DNA from: Lyophyllum atratum
Taxonomy: Eukaryota > Basidiomycota > Agaricomycetes > Agaricales > Lyophyllaceae
Assembly: GCA_014905825.1 (NCBI GenBank)
Contig: JACGCN010000001.1
Coordinates: forward strand, 1,054,001 to 1,118,000
DNA: 64,000 bases
Reading direction: 5' to 3'
Part shown: piece after piece, positions 48,962-61,830 of the stretch
Numbering within the stretch: position 1 is the first letter of the stretch
Layout of the letters: the number at the start of each line of letters is the position of its first letter
Made by a program: the position numbers and the translations under genes
The notes under the pieces: model-generated
What the model was told of the DNA's origin: nothing
Databases searched by the model: none
The model's input: the letters and a program-made list of their open reading frames with translations, nothing else

Positions 48962-51067
48962 TCAAACCAAGGGACGATCTAGGTCGTGCTGTGCAAAAGA
49001 TGGCTCAGGGAAGTATCTCGCCCGCACGGACCTGCCACCGAAATATCGCCCATCAAGCTCTCTGACGGTCTTCCATGCGCCCGCTGGACCTGCGAACAAG
49101 ACAAAAATGCGAACAGCTTGATCGGATTGATGAGGTGGTGGGTTGAGGAGATGTACGATCACACGCTCGACAGTGCCATTTTTCGAGCATTCATCACCTG
49201 TATCGAGTTAAAGGCAGAACATATCATAGCAGCAAAAATGTGCGAACCAATTTCTCCTCCAAGGTCCTCGTCCTCGACGTCTTCAGGTCCCACCATGTTG
49301 GTAAGAACAACGACACGGCTAGGCTCACCAAACCTCTCCCTATCTTCTCGTGTTTTAGCGTCCTCGTTGTTGTTGATGATTTTTCCCATCTTCGAGTTGA
49401 CTCCCTTGCCACTCGAGGCGGGAGTCCCAGGTTTACGATTTCCGCCTTTGCCGTGAGACACCTGCTCGACGGTAAGAGCATTGACGATTCCGGACCCATC
49501 AGCACCAAGCCCTTGGCCTTCCTTGTGTCCCCATTTTGCCATCAACCGAGCAGCAAATCCATGTGGATCAGGTCTATTGAAAAATATTATGATTTTTGGG
49601 ACCAAATGCATGGATAATGAGATAGCTTACTTGGACTCTTCGACGGGTGGGAGTGGGGAGGCTGAGGGCATAGAGCCAGCTAAAGCACTCAGTCTTGCAG
49701 CGATAGCTGCCGCCGCCTTGACTTTGGCCTCGATCTCGGAAGTCACAGATCCGGGAGGTCCAGAAGGTGGGGGAGGAACGGAAGGAGGTGCAAAGGGGTT
49801 GTATGCCAGCGGTGGGGGAGACGCGGGCGGAGGTGGGCCTGCAGAGGACATGGCGAGGCGTCTTTGATAAGCTTCGTCGCCCGATTGCGCAACGGAGATG
49901 GGGGCTGGGGTAAGTCCCATGGACAAACCGAGGACGTCTCCTTCCTCGTTAGGTAGAACTGGAGGTGGGGCTGAAGGAAACGCGGCTGACAATGCGAGGC
50001 GGCGTTGATAGACTTCGTCACCAGTAAGAGTGCCTGCCACCGGCGCGAGAGCCGGGTACGAAACTTGGGTAGTGGCCGCTTCACGTCGCTCATCATCGGC
50101 TCTTGACCAATGGTCAAAATCTTCATCAAACCGACCTGTTGAAAGACGTCAGGAAACAGAGGTGTGTATTTCACATTGACAGACCGTTCTTCCTCGGCCG
50201 TTCATCCTCAGAGCCAGTACCCTCGCTGTCGGAATAACTCTGACTGCGCCTGGAGCGCTTACGGTCATCTAAGCGTCGTTGCTCGGCTAGACGCACTCGT
50301 CGGTCGATGCGGTCCTTTTGTTTCCACAATTTGAATTCGTTATAGTCGTTCGGGCGAAGAGGGTCGTACAGCTCTGTAGGATCCCATGCGACGACGAGGG
50401 GTGCATTCTTGTTCTAAAGGTGGAGGCGCAAGATGAAGAGTGGAACGTCGCTACATGACTCATCTACTCACCTTTTTGCCCCGACCCTTTCCTTTCTTCT
50501 TATTGTGCGAGGCCTTATAGCCATTGACGTCCTCGTCGAGCACCATGGAAGGTGGTTTGACTTTCTTGCCCCATCCCTGCCGGGGTTGCGGCTGCTCTTG
50601 TAGAGGGGGTTTCGATGGTTCAACCAAAGATGGCGGTGCGAAAACGACTGCAGTGGAGGAGAGCCCTGCTGTAGACATGGGGCCACTTGCCGTTACCGCA
50701 GCACCCATGGGCAGCCTCGCTGGTGCAGGCTTCGACTTTTGAGCTTGATTTCGACGGACAGGGGCAAAGGCGAGGGATGCAGACCATCCTTCGAATCGAA
50801 GATGCAGAATCGTTATTTCAATAAACGAGTTCTATATTGAAAAAGTGTAGCAAGTGAAGAGATACCGGCTGTGGCCTTCCCTGAGGCTGCTGCTGCTGCC
50901 GCTGCGTCAGCAGGCTTCTGCGGTGCCGCAGGTTCCTCCGCTACGGGAATTGGGACTGGCTTGAGGCTGACTGGGGCATCTTGCTGAATTGGTAGGGAGG
51001 AGGAGGAGAAAGTAGAGCCTGACGAGAACTGGATTCCTCCGTACAACCCGCCTGCTCTGCTCGACAT
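48962..51067 (-). CDS. SPF45: Splicing factor 45 (RBM17), G-patch and UHM/RRM protein
   Basis: Second-step and alternative splicing factor of the spliceosome. The start [20 protein letters not shown] matches the family N-terminus. A low-complexity Ala/Pro region contains [20 protein letters not shown] followed by FKLWK, a conserved SPF45 block. The G-patch reads [20 protein letters not shown] (about 49570-49500). The C-terminal UHM-type RRM follows: [51 protein letters not shown] and [16 protein letters not shown]. The Arg-x-Phe position of UHM domains is RYF in the last strand. Ends at 48962. Two proline-rich repeats of similar sequence ([20 protein letters not shown] and [20 protein letters not shown]) sit before the G-patch. 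Confidence 0.93.
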
Positions 51068-51149
51068 GGTTGCAGAAGTTCAAGGTATTTTACACACGTG
51101 ATCTACCACTCATTCCATTTGCTAAAGTACTTTTCTCGCGCTTCCTTGC

Positions 51150-51801
51150 TTAGTATGGCACCGCAAAGTCTCCTCCGTCTATCATAGCCCAGCCGTTATG
51201 CGTCCGTCGCTTCGAGTTGGGTGGCAGGGGCAGGGGCGGTTCCACGGCCAAGAGCTGGAAAAAGAGTTAAAAACGGGCGGCCAACATATCATGAGTCCAC
51301 AGGACCGTCTTCCTGATCACACGCACAACGGACTCAATAGCACCCTTATTTTCGGTACCTTCTTTGACCTACCCATAAGTATTAGCGCTGCATTCTAGGC
51401 AGAGGTCCGCGATAGCTTGCCTGTGCCACTACCACCCAGTTCCAAAGACCGCCTGGGATGTCATACGCGGATTCGCCGGCAGTACGTTCCTCCTCTTCTC
51501 CGTCGACCTTGGGGCATTCGACGTGGAAGTAGGTGGCCCCGGAGGTGGAGCCATTGACTCTGCGACAAGTAGCTGTAGATGACTCTAGGTGGGGTGACTG
51601 TGCCAGCTGTGCATGGAGTTCGCGAAGGGTGGAAGGAGTATTCTCAGGGAGCGGAGGGGTATTCGTGGCGCGGTGTGGAAGATGAGGGGGTTGAACACGG
51701 GCGGTAAAGGTGTGCGGGACGGGTGCTTGGTCGACGAACCATGGGAGAGCGGTTGAATAGGACCTACGAGCGCAGACTACGGCCTGCAGACATCGGTGCA
51801 T
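51150..51801 (-). CDS. Small mitochondrial protein resembling RsfS/ATP25 N-terminal domain
   Basis: Start at 51801 gives a likely mitochondrial presequence (MHRCLQAVVCARRSYSTALP). The body has TPSTLRELHAQLAQSPHLES and then LWNWVVVAQVKEGTENKGAI followed by ESVVRVIRKT, and the last exon HNGWAMIDGGDFAVPY. A strand ending in Val-Val-Val-Ala-Gln, a helix with Arg, and a final Asp-Gly-Gly-Asp-Phe-Ala-Val strand recall RsfS (ribosome silencing factor), which forms the N-terminal part of fungal ATP25. The protein is about 190 residues, so the ATP25 C-terminal part is absent. Intron 51369-51420 has a GC donor (gcaagc). The family call is tentative. It starts 80 bp from the divergent SHR3 gene. Confidence 0.48.
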
Positions 51802-51881
51802 GTTGCCAAAATTAAATATTGTGACCTTGTGACATACGAGTCCAAAAAGTTGAAAGTCGTTCCCAGTCTCCGCCATCTCAA
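51802..51881. promoter_or_regulatory. 80-bp bidirectional promoter, RsfS-like / SHR3
   Basis: Only 80 bp separate the two divergent ATGs, so transcripts must share core promoter sequence or start inside the neighbouring gene. No TATA box seen. Confidence 0.5.
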
Positions 51882-52633
51882 ATGGGCGTCCGTGCTGGCG
51901 TCGTGGTTTGTGTCACCAGCTTCCTCCTCGGTCAGTCTCCTCCTCCTCATCCCCCCACAATCCCTAACCTCTCTCCAGGTTCCCTATTCACCCACTGGAT
52001 TGCAGACTCCCTGACGCTGTGGAAATCACCTGTCACGGACGAGCATCTATGGACCGCAGCGACCTACTACTCCATACTGGCAAAGGGTCCCCCTGAAGCC
52101 CTCTACTTCCTCGCTGCCGTTGTCATCACGGGCACTGTCACCATCCTTTGGAGCCTCGGTGACGGCGAGGCGGGCAATATCATGTTCGATGGAGGCAGCA
52201 TCTGTAAGTCCCCACCCCAACTCTAGTTCACTTGTACTCAACAGGGTCATCCTAGTCTTGTTTGGCACCACTGTGGCTATGTATCGGTACTCTGTCCTCC
52301 CCAGTTCGTCTTCTGCAGAGCATCCAGGATGCAGCTCTCTAATGTTTAATAGGTGTCCTGGCTACATTCAACTCCCTGCCAGCCCATCAACTCAAGGACC
52401 CCTTCCCTCGGTCACTGCGCACGGCGACCTTGGAACTCGCGTCCAATAACCTCATCTGCAGCGTCGCGCTGACAGGTGTTTTAGCCCTCCAGGCAGGTCG
52501 GTTCTGGGCCGAGAGTTCCGACCCAGACGATGAGGAATTCGAGGAAAGTGACACCGAGGGCACGCGATCGCGCGCCAAAACCCCAGATCCACGAACCGAA
52601 AAAGCGCACCAGCGAATACAGTCCACCTCTTGA
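51882..52633 (+). CDS. SHR3: ER amino-acid-permease packaging chaperone Shr3
   Basis: Four-span ER membrane protein that folds amino acid permeases and loads them into COPII vesicles. The start gives TM1 MGVRAGVVVCVTSFLLG; after an intron SLFTHWIADSLTLWKSPVTD is the strongly conserved lumenal loop, then LWTAATYYSILAKGPPEALY, TM helices FLAAVVITGTVTILWSL, FLFGTTVAMYRYSV and LICSVALTGVLALQAG. The acidic cytosolic tail with DPDDEEFEESDTEG is typical for COPII contact. The first intron (51931-51978, 48 nt) is stop-free and of 3n length. An amino acid permease gene occurs at 31.7 kb, a likely client type. Confidence 0.94.
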
Positions 52634-52778
52634 TTTACATCTCGGTTGAAGGGCACTCGGAGACTAGCTTACGACTTGTATGATCTATCTATATCAGTGG
52701 GATGTATTATAATACCCTCTACGCTTTGAAACTGTCCAACGACCATTATATTGCCCGACCTGTCTAAGTTGCCAAGCA

Positions 52779-55091
<2,313 letters not shown>

Positions 55092-55189
55092 AAGGCGAGC
55101 GAGAGTCCGGTCAGAATGGACTCGAGTAAAGTCAGTAACTTGACCGCCGACGTTTGTGGAAACCGGTTGTTTGCTGCCGTTAGCCCGCA
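55092..55189. promoter_or_regulatory. 98-bp bidirectional promoter, LETM1 / ALKBH1
   Basis: The divergent ATGs at 55091 and 55190 lie 98 bp apart with no TATA box seen. Co-expression is plausible but inferred. Confidence 0.5.
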
Positions 55190-56706
55190 ATGGCTTCACC
55201 CTCACTCCATGACCCTTCCAGCCCTGCCTACAAGAAAGCAAAGCGTCTGTACCTCAATGCCACAAGAACCAGAAACCCAGACCTCGAGCTTGCATGGTCT
55301 CCATTCAGGGCGGCAGAGAAAAAATTCAAAGCGCGGTTCCCTCCTCCCGATCTATCCAACGTCCTTGACCTCGCCACCTTGGACGCGACGAGAGAGGATG
55401 AGATCCGACAAGGTATATGGCGAGGCTCGCATGCGGTAGAATACAAGAAAATATCAGAAGCTGGACAATCTACCAAAGCCTACACTGTGCCTCGTATACC
55501 TGGTGCTGTCGTCTCCGCCCTGCCGATTGAGCCATCCTATATTCATGGATATACCGTCAGGCTTGGTCATCTTACCGTCCTTTGTTTCGCCGGAGAAACA
55601 AAGGGAACTTGTGCGATGGTCTCTGTGCGATCAAGCGTGCTATCCGAACGAAACCAATCTCGACATTCATTACGTCCTCCCTCAAGATGGTGTCTGGAAT
55701 ACATGGCTTAGCTCGCGACATGACCACAGTAAAGATATTACTGTTCAACCAAAGGCTATAGAAGGCTCTCCAGCCACACAAGAGCCACCAGGTCGCAGAC
55801 AACTCGTCAACAATACTCCTGCCAGTCCTAACAATTTCTCATCCATATCCGCGACACCCAAACCTCCGCAAGCCCCTTCAACAACCGTAAAACCAGCCCT
55901 CACCTCTGAACTTGTCTACAAACTACGCTGGGCAAACATTGGATGGTATTACCATTGGGGGACTAAACAGTATGACTTCACCAAAGGCAAGGGATCCATC
56001 GATCCCCTTGTACGGGATCTCTGTAGGGATGCAGTCGCTTTTGTCGACTGGAAACAGATCTATACCGACACTAATTGGGGCGAAGATCAATTGGGCTGGA
56101 CCACTTGGAATGAAACGTATGGTAAGCGTTGGGTGAGCCTTATTCCCATAAACACTGTATAATGTATTCCCCTCTTAGAGCCCGACGCAGGCATCGTGAA
56201 CTTTTATCAGACCAAGGTGAAGGTTTTGGCTTGACGGCGGGAGACAGACTTCTGACGTGATGCAGGACACCCTCATGGGACATGTCGATAGATCTGAAGT
56301 ATGCGCCACATCGCCACTCGTGTCCATCTCGTAAGTCGCTCATTCATTCTACAGAGGTACTTTTATGATTAATCGTGAGCCAGTCTAGGAAATGCAGCCG
56401 TGTTCCTTATTGGAGGCCTCACGCGAGACTCTGAGCCGGTTCCGATCCTCCTTCGCTCTGGCGATGTCGTGATCATGTCAGGTCCTGAATGCAGACGTGC
56501 ATACCATGGTAAGAATAATTGGCGAAACACACTCCGACGAGATAATCATTGCCGCAGGTGTACCTCGAATACTGGAGGGCACGCTACCTCCACACCTCGG
56601 GTCGGTGGACGCCGACTGGGAACCCTACGAAGGCTACATGCGCACAACGAGAATCAATATAAACGTACGGCAGGTATTTCCGAAGGAATTCCAACCAGTG
56701 GTTTAG
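55190..56706 (+). CDS. ALKBH1: AlkB-family Fe(II)/2-oxoglutarate dioxygenase, ALKBH1-like
   Basis: Nucleic-acid demethylase family; ALKBH1 acts on tRNA and DNA bases, often in mitochondria. The start MASPSLHDPSSPAYKKAKRL is followed by GLVILPSFVSPEKQRELVRW (joined across an intron from about 55533 to 55561). A Pro/Ser insert comes next, then LRWANIGWYYHWGTKQYDFT. Iron ligands: the HxD motif in DTLMGHVDRSE and the distal His in CRRAYHGVPRI. The 2-oxoglutarate arginines lie in TRININVRQVFP. Several small exons encode the core. The metal site is complete. Substrate and location are not shown by sequence; no strong presequence is seen. Confidence 0.88.
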
Positions 56707-56893
56707 ACGTAGATACGATTATTGTACATGGTCCTGTATATTCTTGAGCCTCCGGCATAATTCTCGGCTGATGTGTGAAACGGACGCTGTTGACAAATAT
56801 TAAGCACTGTACAGTTTTTACAAAATATCTCCCACGCTGATTACACCTTCACCTCAGTGTTAGAATTATCGTCAAAAGACCTACGCTTCAGCC

Positions 56894-57320
56894 ATGGAAA
56901 ACGATGCCGTGCGTAACGATTTTAGCATCCCCCGCATAAAGAGCTGACGGTTTTCCGGTGGTTAGGGTGTCCTCGTCGATCTCTACGTCCCCCGCAAGTG
57001 CTCGGCAACCAGTGCGTCCATTTTCTGAACGAGTCCCAGAATCAACTTGACCTAAAGGTCCGTAGACCGCCTGATTATCTCGAAAGATCATGCCTCCGTG
57101 CAGATCAGCATCGCCGACGTTGACGCCAACGGCCGTGCGCTGAACACCACTACAACCTTCGCACTCTGCGGACAGGTCCGATCTCAAGGCGAGAGCGACG
57201 ACTCCATCAACAGACTGGCGACAAAGGAGGGCTGTAAGTTTCACCCCGTTTGCTTTCTTGCGTTTCGTTGCTTAGATATCCTGAACTAGTGCTCCGCAAT
57301 GTGTGGTCATACCAAAAGTA
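56894..57320 (+). CDS. RPS21: 40S ribosomal protein S21 (eS21)
   Basis: Small-subunit protein needed for 20S pre-rRNA processing. Four exons give MENDA, GVLVDLYVPRKCSATN, RLIISKDHASVQISIADVDA with NGRALNTTTTFALCG, and QVRSQGESDDSINRLATKEG, closing with LLRNVWSYQK at 57320. The length (about 87 residues) and all blocks match eS21. The introns were placed by frame: after 56908, 57016 and 57236. A long open frame on the opposite strand (57244-56888) is antisense to this gene and is not real. The intron right after the fifth codon is typical for fungal ribosomal protein genes. Confidence 0.95.
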
Positions 57321-57631
57321 ATTGCTAGAATTGCGCATTATAGTTCTGTACATTTGGCCATTACACCGTTTTCTGCTGGATGTTTGATGAGTTGAGAAAC
57401 TTCTGAGACGGTGTGCACGGCGTCTGATTGCTGGTGCTGAATGTTTGGTGCACGTGCCTGCCGAAAATGACCATGACGTGCAGCGCGGCGCAGTTTGTGA
57501 CCGACTGCGGTCAGATATGGACGACCAGTATATACTATCGCCTTCTTCCCTTGATTCCTGTCTCTCTACCACCTCGGTCTGTCCCATATTACATACCAGA
57601 ACCCTCGTTGACCTTCCCTTAGTCTGATTCT
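57321..57631. other. Intergenic region RPS21 / GYP7
   Basis: 311 bp between tandem genes; contains CTATATAC-like AT stretches and a TC-rich segment just before the GYP7 ATG. No gene seen. Confidence 0.45.
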
Positions 57632-60600
57632 ATGGTTGAGATTAAGCGAACACACATCCCTTCGTCACCCTCGACCAGTCGCAACCGCGACGACGATAGA
57701 TACCGCCTGGTGTACAGCAAATCAAAGGTCTACGTCAATCCGACGGCTTATGCAAGGGACAATATACCAGGCTTCGTTGCTCTCGTCAAAAGAGTGCGTT
57801 CACTTCTTCTCCTCTCGCTCGACTGCATCTGACCCCTCGTTCAATCAGGAAGCCCTGAACCCAATTTATCTACTCGCTTGGATCCCAGAGACTCTCCTTA
57901 ATGAGAAAGGATCTTCCGAATGGGATAAGTTTGTCAAGATTGAGGAGAAAGTTGTGTGGGACGAGGATGATGATGGTGCGTATTAGTACTCTGAGACCTC
58001 GTCCCCAGCTTAGATCCCTTCTTTCTTAAGACATAGTTCTCATCGACCTCCCTACGCAGAGGCCAGAATCGTATGCCTTCTCTGTTCCCTTGACCTCCAT
58101 ATACTCTCTTCTTGTGCACCCACCAACACTATCTTCTTGGTGTATGTCCCACCACCTTCTCCTTCGGTCCACGACTGACAGATTACACAGATGGATCCAT
58201 TGGAATCAACCTCATTAACGGGGACACTCTTCCCACCCTTCATTTTCACGACGATGAATCGCGGTCCTTCACTCTTCCAACACCGCCTCAGCCCCTCGTA
58301 AATAACAATTCGTCAAGCTATCCTCCCGCTCCAACCCATATCCCCAAGTCTGGGAACTCGTGGGGCGGTGAAGACCTTCTTTCGCGGCTGCGATCATATG
58401 CACACATTCTACGCTCGACCTTACAACCCACTTTATTCCTGATCGACCCTTCACGAGCCGACATTGAAGCACACTCGACGCAGATATTTGCTGACGACGC
58501 AGTTGACGACATCCTTGCCCAGTCGTCTTACGCTAATTCTCACTCGCCCGTTCCCGCCCATCGGCGCCCTCGACCCATCTCGACGTCCCCTCCAGTAACT
58601 CCTAATCCGTACTCCCACCGCTCATCGGTCCTCCACCGGTCGTTGGGGTCACCAACTTCGAACGCCCAATCTTCATCCCAAGCTCGCATGGCTCTTCTGC
58701 AGTCGTTTTCGAATATTACCCGTGCCACACGTCATGCTGCTCAAAATATCCTTTCACATCCGCTTGCAAAGCCAATCGTTCCCCACCTTCCGGACCCGGT
58801 AAGGAGTCTTGTGAACGCGAACGGGGAATGGGAGTGGGGAAGCTGGGTAGAAAAAGGTGGAGTCGGTGAATTTGAGAGTGCACGTGTATATCTAGCGCGG
58901 TGGGCAAGGATTGTTGCTGAAGAGGGGGAGCGTGCTCGTCGACGAGAGGCGCACGCCCTTCCCTCCGCATCAACATCATCGTTAGGGGAGGAAACTTCAT
59001 CACTTGGTATATTTGAGCTTTTACACTCGACATCCAATCTGCCCACCCCGAAGTCGTCTCGAGATCCGACGCACCCAGTCGACGAGAAGTTTTGGGCCAA
59101 GTGGTTTACAGAAGACGGTCGGCCGAAAATAAGGATGGAAGAAATGAAGAGGGAGGTGTTTAGACGAGGTGTTAGTGCAGAAGGAAAGTTTAGACAGACC
59201 GTTTGGCCGTTCATCTTGGGAGTTTATGAATGGGACGTCACACGGGTCGAAAGGGAACGGAAATGGGAAGAGAAACGGTACGATCAAGTCAACTCTATAG
59301 CATGGATCTGACCCCTCGTGCAGGAAATTATACCATGAACTCAAGGACCAGTGGTGCGGTGTACCGGAAGTATTTGACCGCCCAGATGTCGTTGAGGTTC
59401 GCAACCCAGCTGTTGATAGCCTAACAGTGACTTACTCACACATCTTGCAGGAGCGTCATCGGATAGATGTTGACTGCCGTCGCACAGATCGGACCCAGCC
59501 GCTCTTCACCACGCCAGTACCGACAGCGTCTACATCTAAGTCCAAAGGCCATAATGACGAGAAGAGTAGCTACCAGCGCTATTCAACCATCGCGCCAAAC
59601 ATGAGCGATATCGGCGCTCAGTCACCGACTAACGAGCACATAGATCGGCATGCCGGCATCCTTTTGACCTACAATTTCTTCGAGAAAGATCTAGGTGTGT
59701 CAAGCCCTGAATGTACAGGTCATCCATTTAATTATTTTTACCAGGTTATGTTCAGGGAATGTCGGATCTATGTGCTCCCATCTACGTCGTGATGGACGCC
59801 AACGAGGAGATGACGTTTTGGTGTTTTGTTGAAGTCATGCATCGAATGGTTTGCAGTTTTATTGTTACCTGGTTCCAACGAAACGTAACTTGCCGTTTTC
59901 ATAGAAGCAGAACTTCCTTCGCGACCAGAGCGGCATGAAGAAACAGCTGTTGACACTGCAGCAGCTTATTGGTGTCATGGATCCGGAACTTTACAAACAT
60001 CTAGGTATAGCATCCTATTCCTCCGATTTTCCCAGGCTGATGTCGTTTGCTCTCTTCAGAGAAAACCGATGGCCTGAACTTATTCTTTTGTTTCCGGTGC
60101 GCCTCACATGCATGAGATAGACAGAGATCTTTGTTGACCTTCTCGTCTTAGCTGGGTCCTCATCGCATTCAAGCGAGAGTTTCCATTCAATGATGTTCTA
60201 CGCCTATGGGAAGTTCTATGGACTGATTACTACAGCAACGAGTTCGTCCTCTTCGTCGCGTTGGCTGTGCTGGAGTCGCATCGAGATATGATTCTTCGTT
60301 ATCTCGTCGAGGTGTGTTGCCTTTTGTCCCTTACTACAGCCTTGGTTAACTGATCCATCTCTCTCTTAGTTCGATGAGATTTTGAAGGTATGTCGGTAAG
60401 AAGTTTATATTATATACATGCTAACCGACATAATGCAGTACTGTAATGAGCTTAGCATGACTATCGAGCTGGACACGACCCTTGCGCAAGCGGAAGTCTT
60501 ATTCTTGTCGTTTGCTCAACTCGTCGCCGATATTGATCGCCGAAAAGCGGAGGAACTACCGACTCCCTCGAGCGGCGGGATTCGGCACCGCGGGAACGCC

Positions 60601-60687
60601 TCTGCTGGTGACGCGCCTGGCACGACAATCAGCATGCCTACTCTATCAGAGAATCTCAGGGAACTGTTAGACACGGGACGACCATAG
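57632..60687 (+). CDS. GYP7: Rab GTPase-activating protein Gyp7 (TBC1D15-like)
   Basis: Rab7/Ypt7 GAP at vacuole and late endosome. The start MVEIKRTHIPSSPSTSRNRD leads to an N-terminal Rab-binding-like region (RLVYSKSKVYVNPTAYARDN, IYLLAWIPETLL, YAFSVPLTSIYSLLV). A long Ser/Pro linker (58260-58900) precedes the TBC domain: RMEEMKREVFRRGVSAEGKF and RQTVWPFILGVYEWD, then RIDVDCRRTDR with the arginine finger, YNFFEKDLGYVQGMSDLCAP with the glutamine finger, LFFCFRWVLIAFKREFPFND and LRLWEVLWTDYYSNEFVLFV. The end is at 60687. Both catalytic fingers and the family order are intact. Confidence 0.93.
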
Positions 60688-60859
60688 ACAGGACATGTGG
60701 GGTCAGATTTCAATTCAAGTCACTAGGAATTCACGATACTAGGATGTGTCGAAACCATCTACTGTAGCCGTATTGTATTACTGTATATATAAAAAAGCCA
60801 AAGTCGAAGCATAGTGACTCTAAAAATAACCACGACGCGTCTTGGCGTAAACCTTGATC

Positions 60860-61705
60860 ATGGCCAACCTAACTATCCTGCGTACATACGCTCAGAAAGA
60901 TCCAGCTTCACTTCCGAGCTCGATACTCTTCAGCCACACCGATATCTCATTAACGATATACGATGCTTATCCGAAGTCCATGTTCCATTTCTTGGTGCTT
61001 CCCCGGATGGTAGCACCATTTAATGAGGCGAATGATCTTGATAGTCTCAAGACCCTCTTAAAGAGTGACAAGGCACGCGCCAAACAGGTCATTTCTTCTT
61101 TGAATGACGACGCGATAACTTTGCGGAAAGAAATCGAGGATGAGATGGTGAAACGCTATGGATTCAAGTGGGGTATTTGGACTGGGTTCCATGCGACACC
61201 TTCTATGCAGTGAGTTGTATCACAAGTCACGCGTATTTCACTTAATTACAGGTCTGCAGCCATCTGCATCTGCATGTATTGTCCGCTGACATGTGTGCAG
61301 AGAAGATGAGGAACAAGAAACACTACAACTCTTTTCATCCAGAAATAGGTTTCTTCCTAGACGTCGATGAAGTGCTATCTTGGTTTGATGCCGAGGATTC
61401 ACAGTATTCCACAGTGAGTTACAGTACGTTACAGAAGACTCTACATTCTGACACCTCTTCAGATGGTAAAGCTGGATTCAAAGTCCCATGAAAAGCTGTT
61501 GAAAGAAGACCTCACCTGCTTCCATTGTGGTTCCGGGATGAAGAATATGCCAACACTCAAGGCACACCTGCAGGAGGAATGGGACAAGCAAGCGGCACGA
61601 GAAAAGGCTAAGCTTGAAAGGAAAAGGAAGTTTGAAGAGAAACATGTGGCACTCGAGGATTCAAACCAAGATCCTCATAAGAAGCATAAGTCAGACGCGG
61701 AGTGA
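60860..61705 (+). CDS. HNT3: Aprataxin-like DNA 5'-adenylate hydrolase (Hnt3)
   Basis: Removes AMP from abortive DNA ligation ends in strand-break repair. The start gives MANLTILRTYAQKDPASLPS, then IYDAYPKSMFHFLVLPRM, the HIT-fold core. The histidine triad spans an intron (near 61208-61258) and reads HHLHLHVLSADMC. The region KKHYNSFHPEIGFFLDVDEV follows, then a C2H2 zinc finger (CFHCGSGMKNMPTLKAHLQE) and a basic tail. Fungal Hnt3 shares this HIT-plus-zinc-finger build without the animal FHA domain. All catalytic His are present. Convergent with the oxidoreductase gene, 125 bp between stops. Confidence 0.93.
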
Positions 61706-61830
61706 GTACTGTGATGCACATGGTGCACGCTGAACGCGATCCTTCAACCAAATCCAATTCGTATACCCTATGTCGACACATTCATTATAACAGTTCTGAT
61801 TTTCATCTAAAAAGTGTTCACATTCGGGAA

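Noticed and set aside
49481..49867. Gly-rich open frame on the plus strand
   Set aside because: Shadow of the proline-rich part of SPF45 on the other strand.
56888..57244. Open frame of 118 codons on the minus strand
   Set aside because: It lies antisense to the well-supported RPS21 exons; the plus strand reads eS21 in full with correct splice sites.
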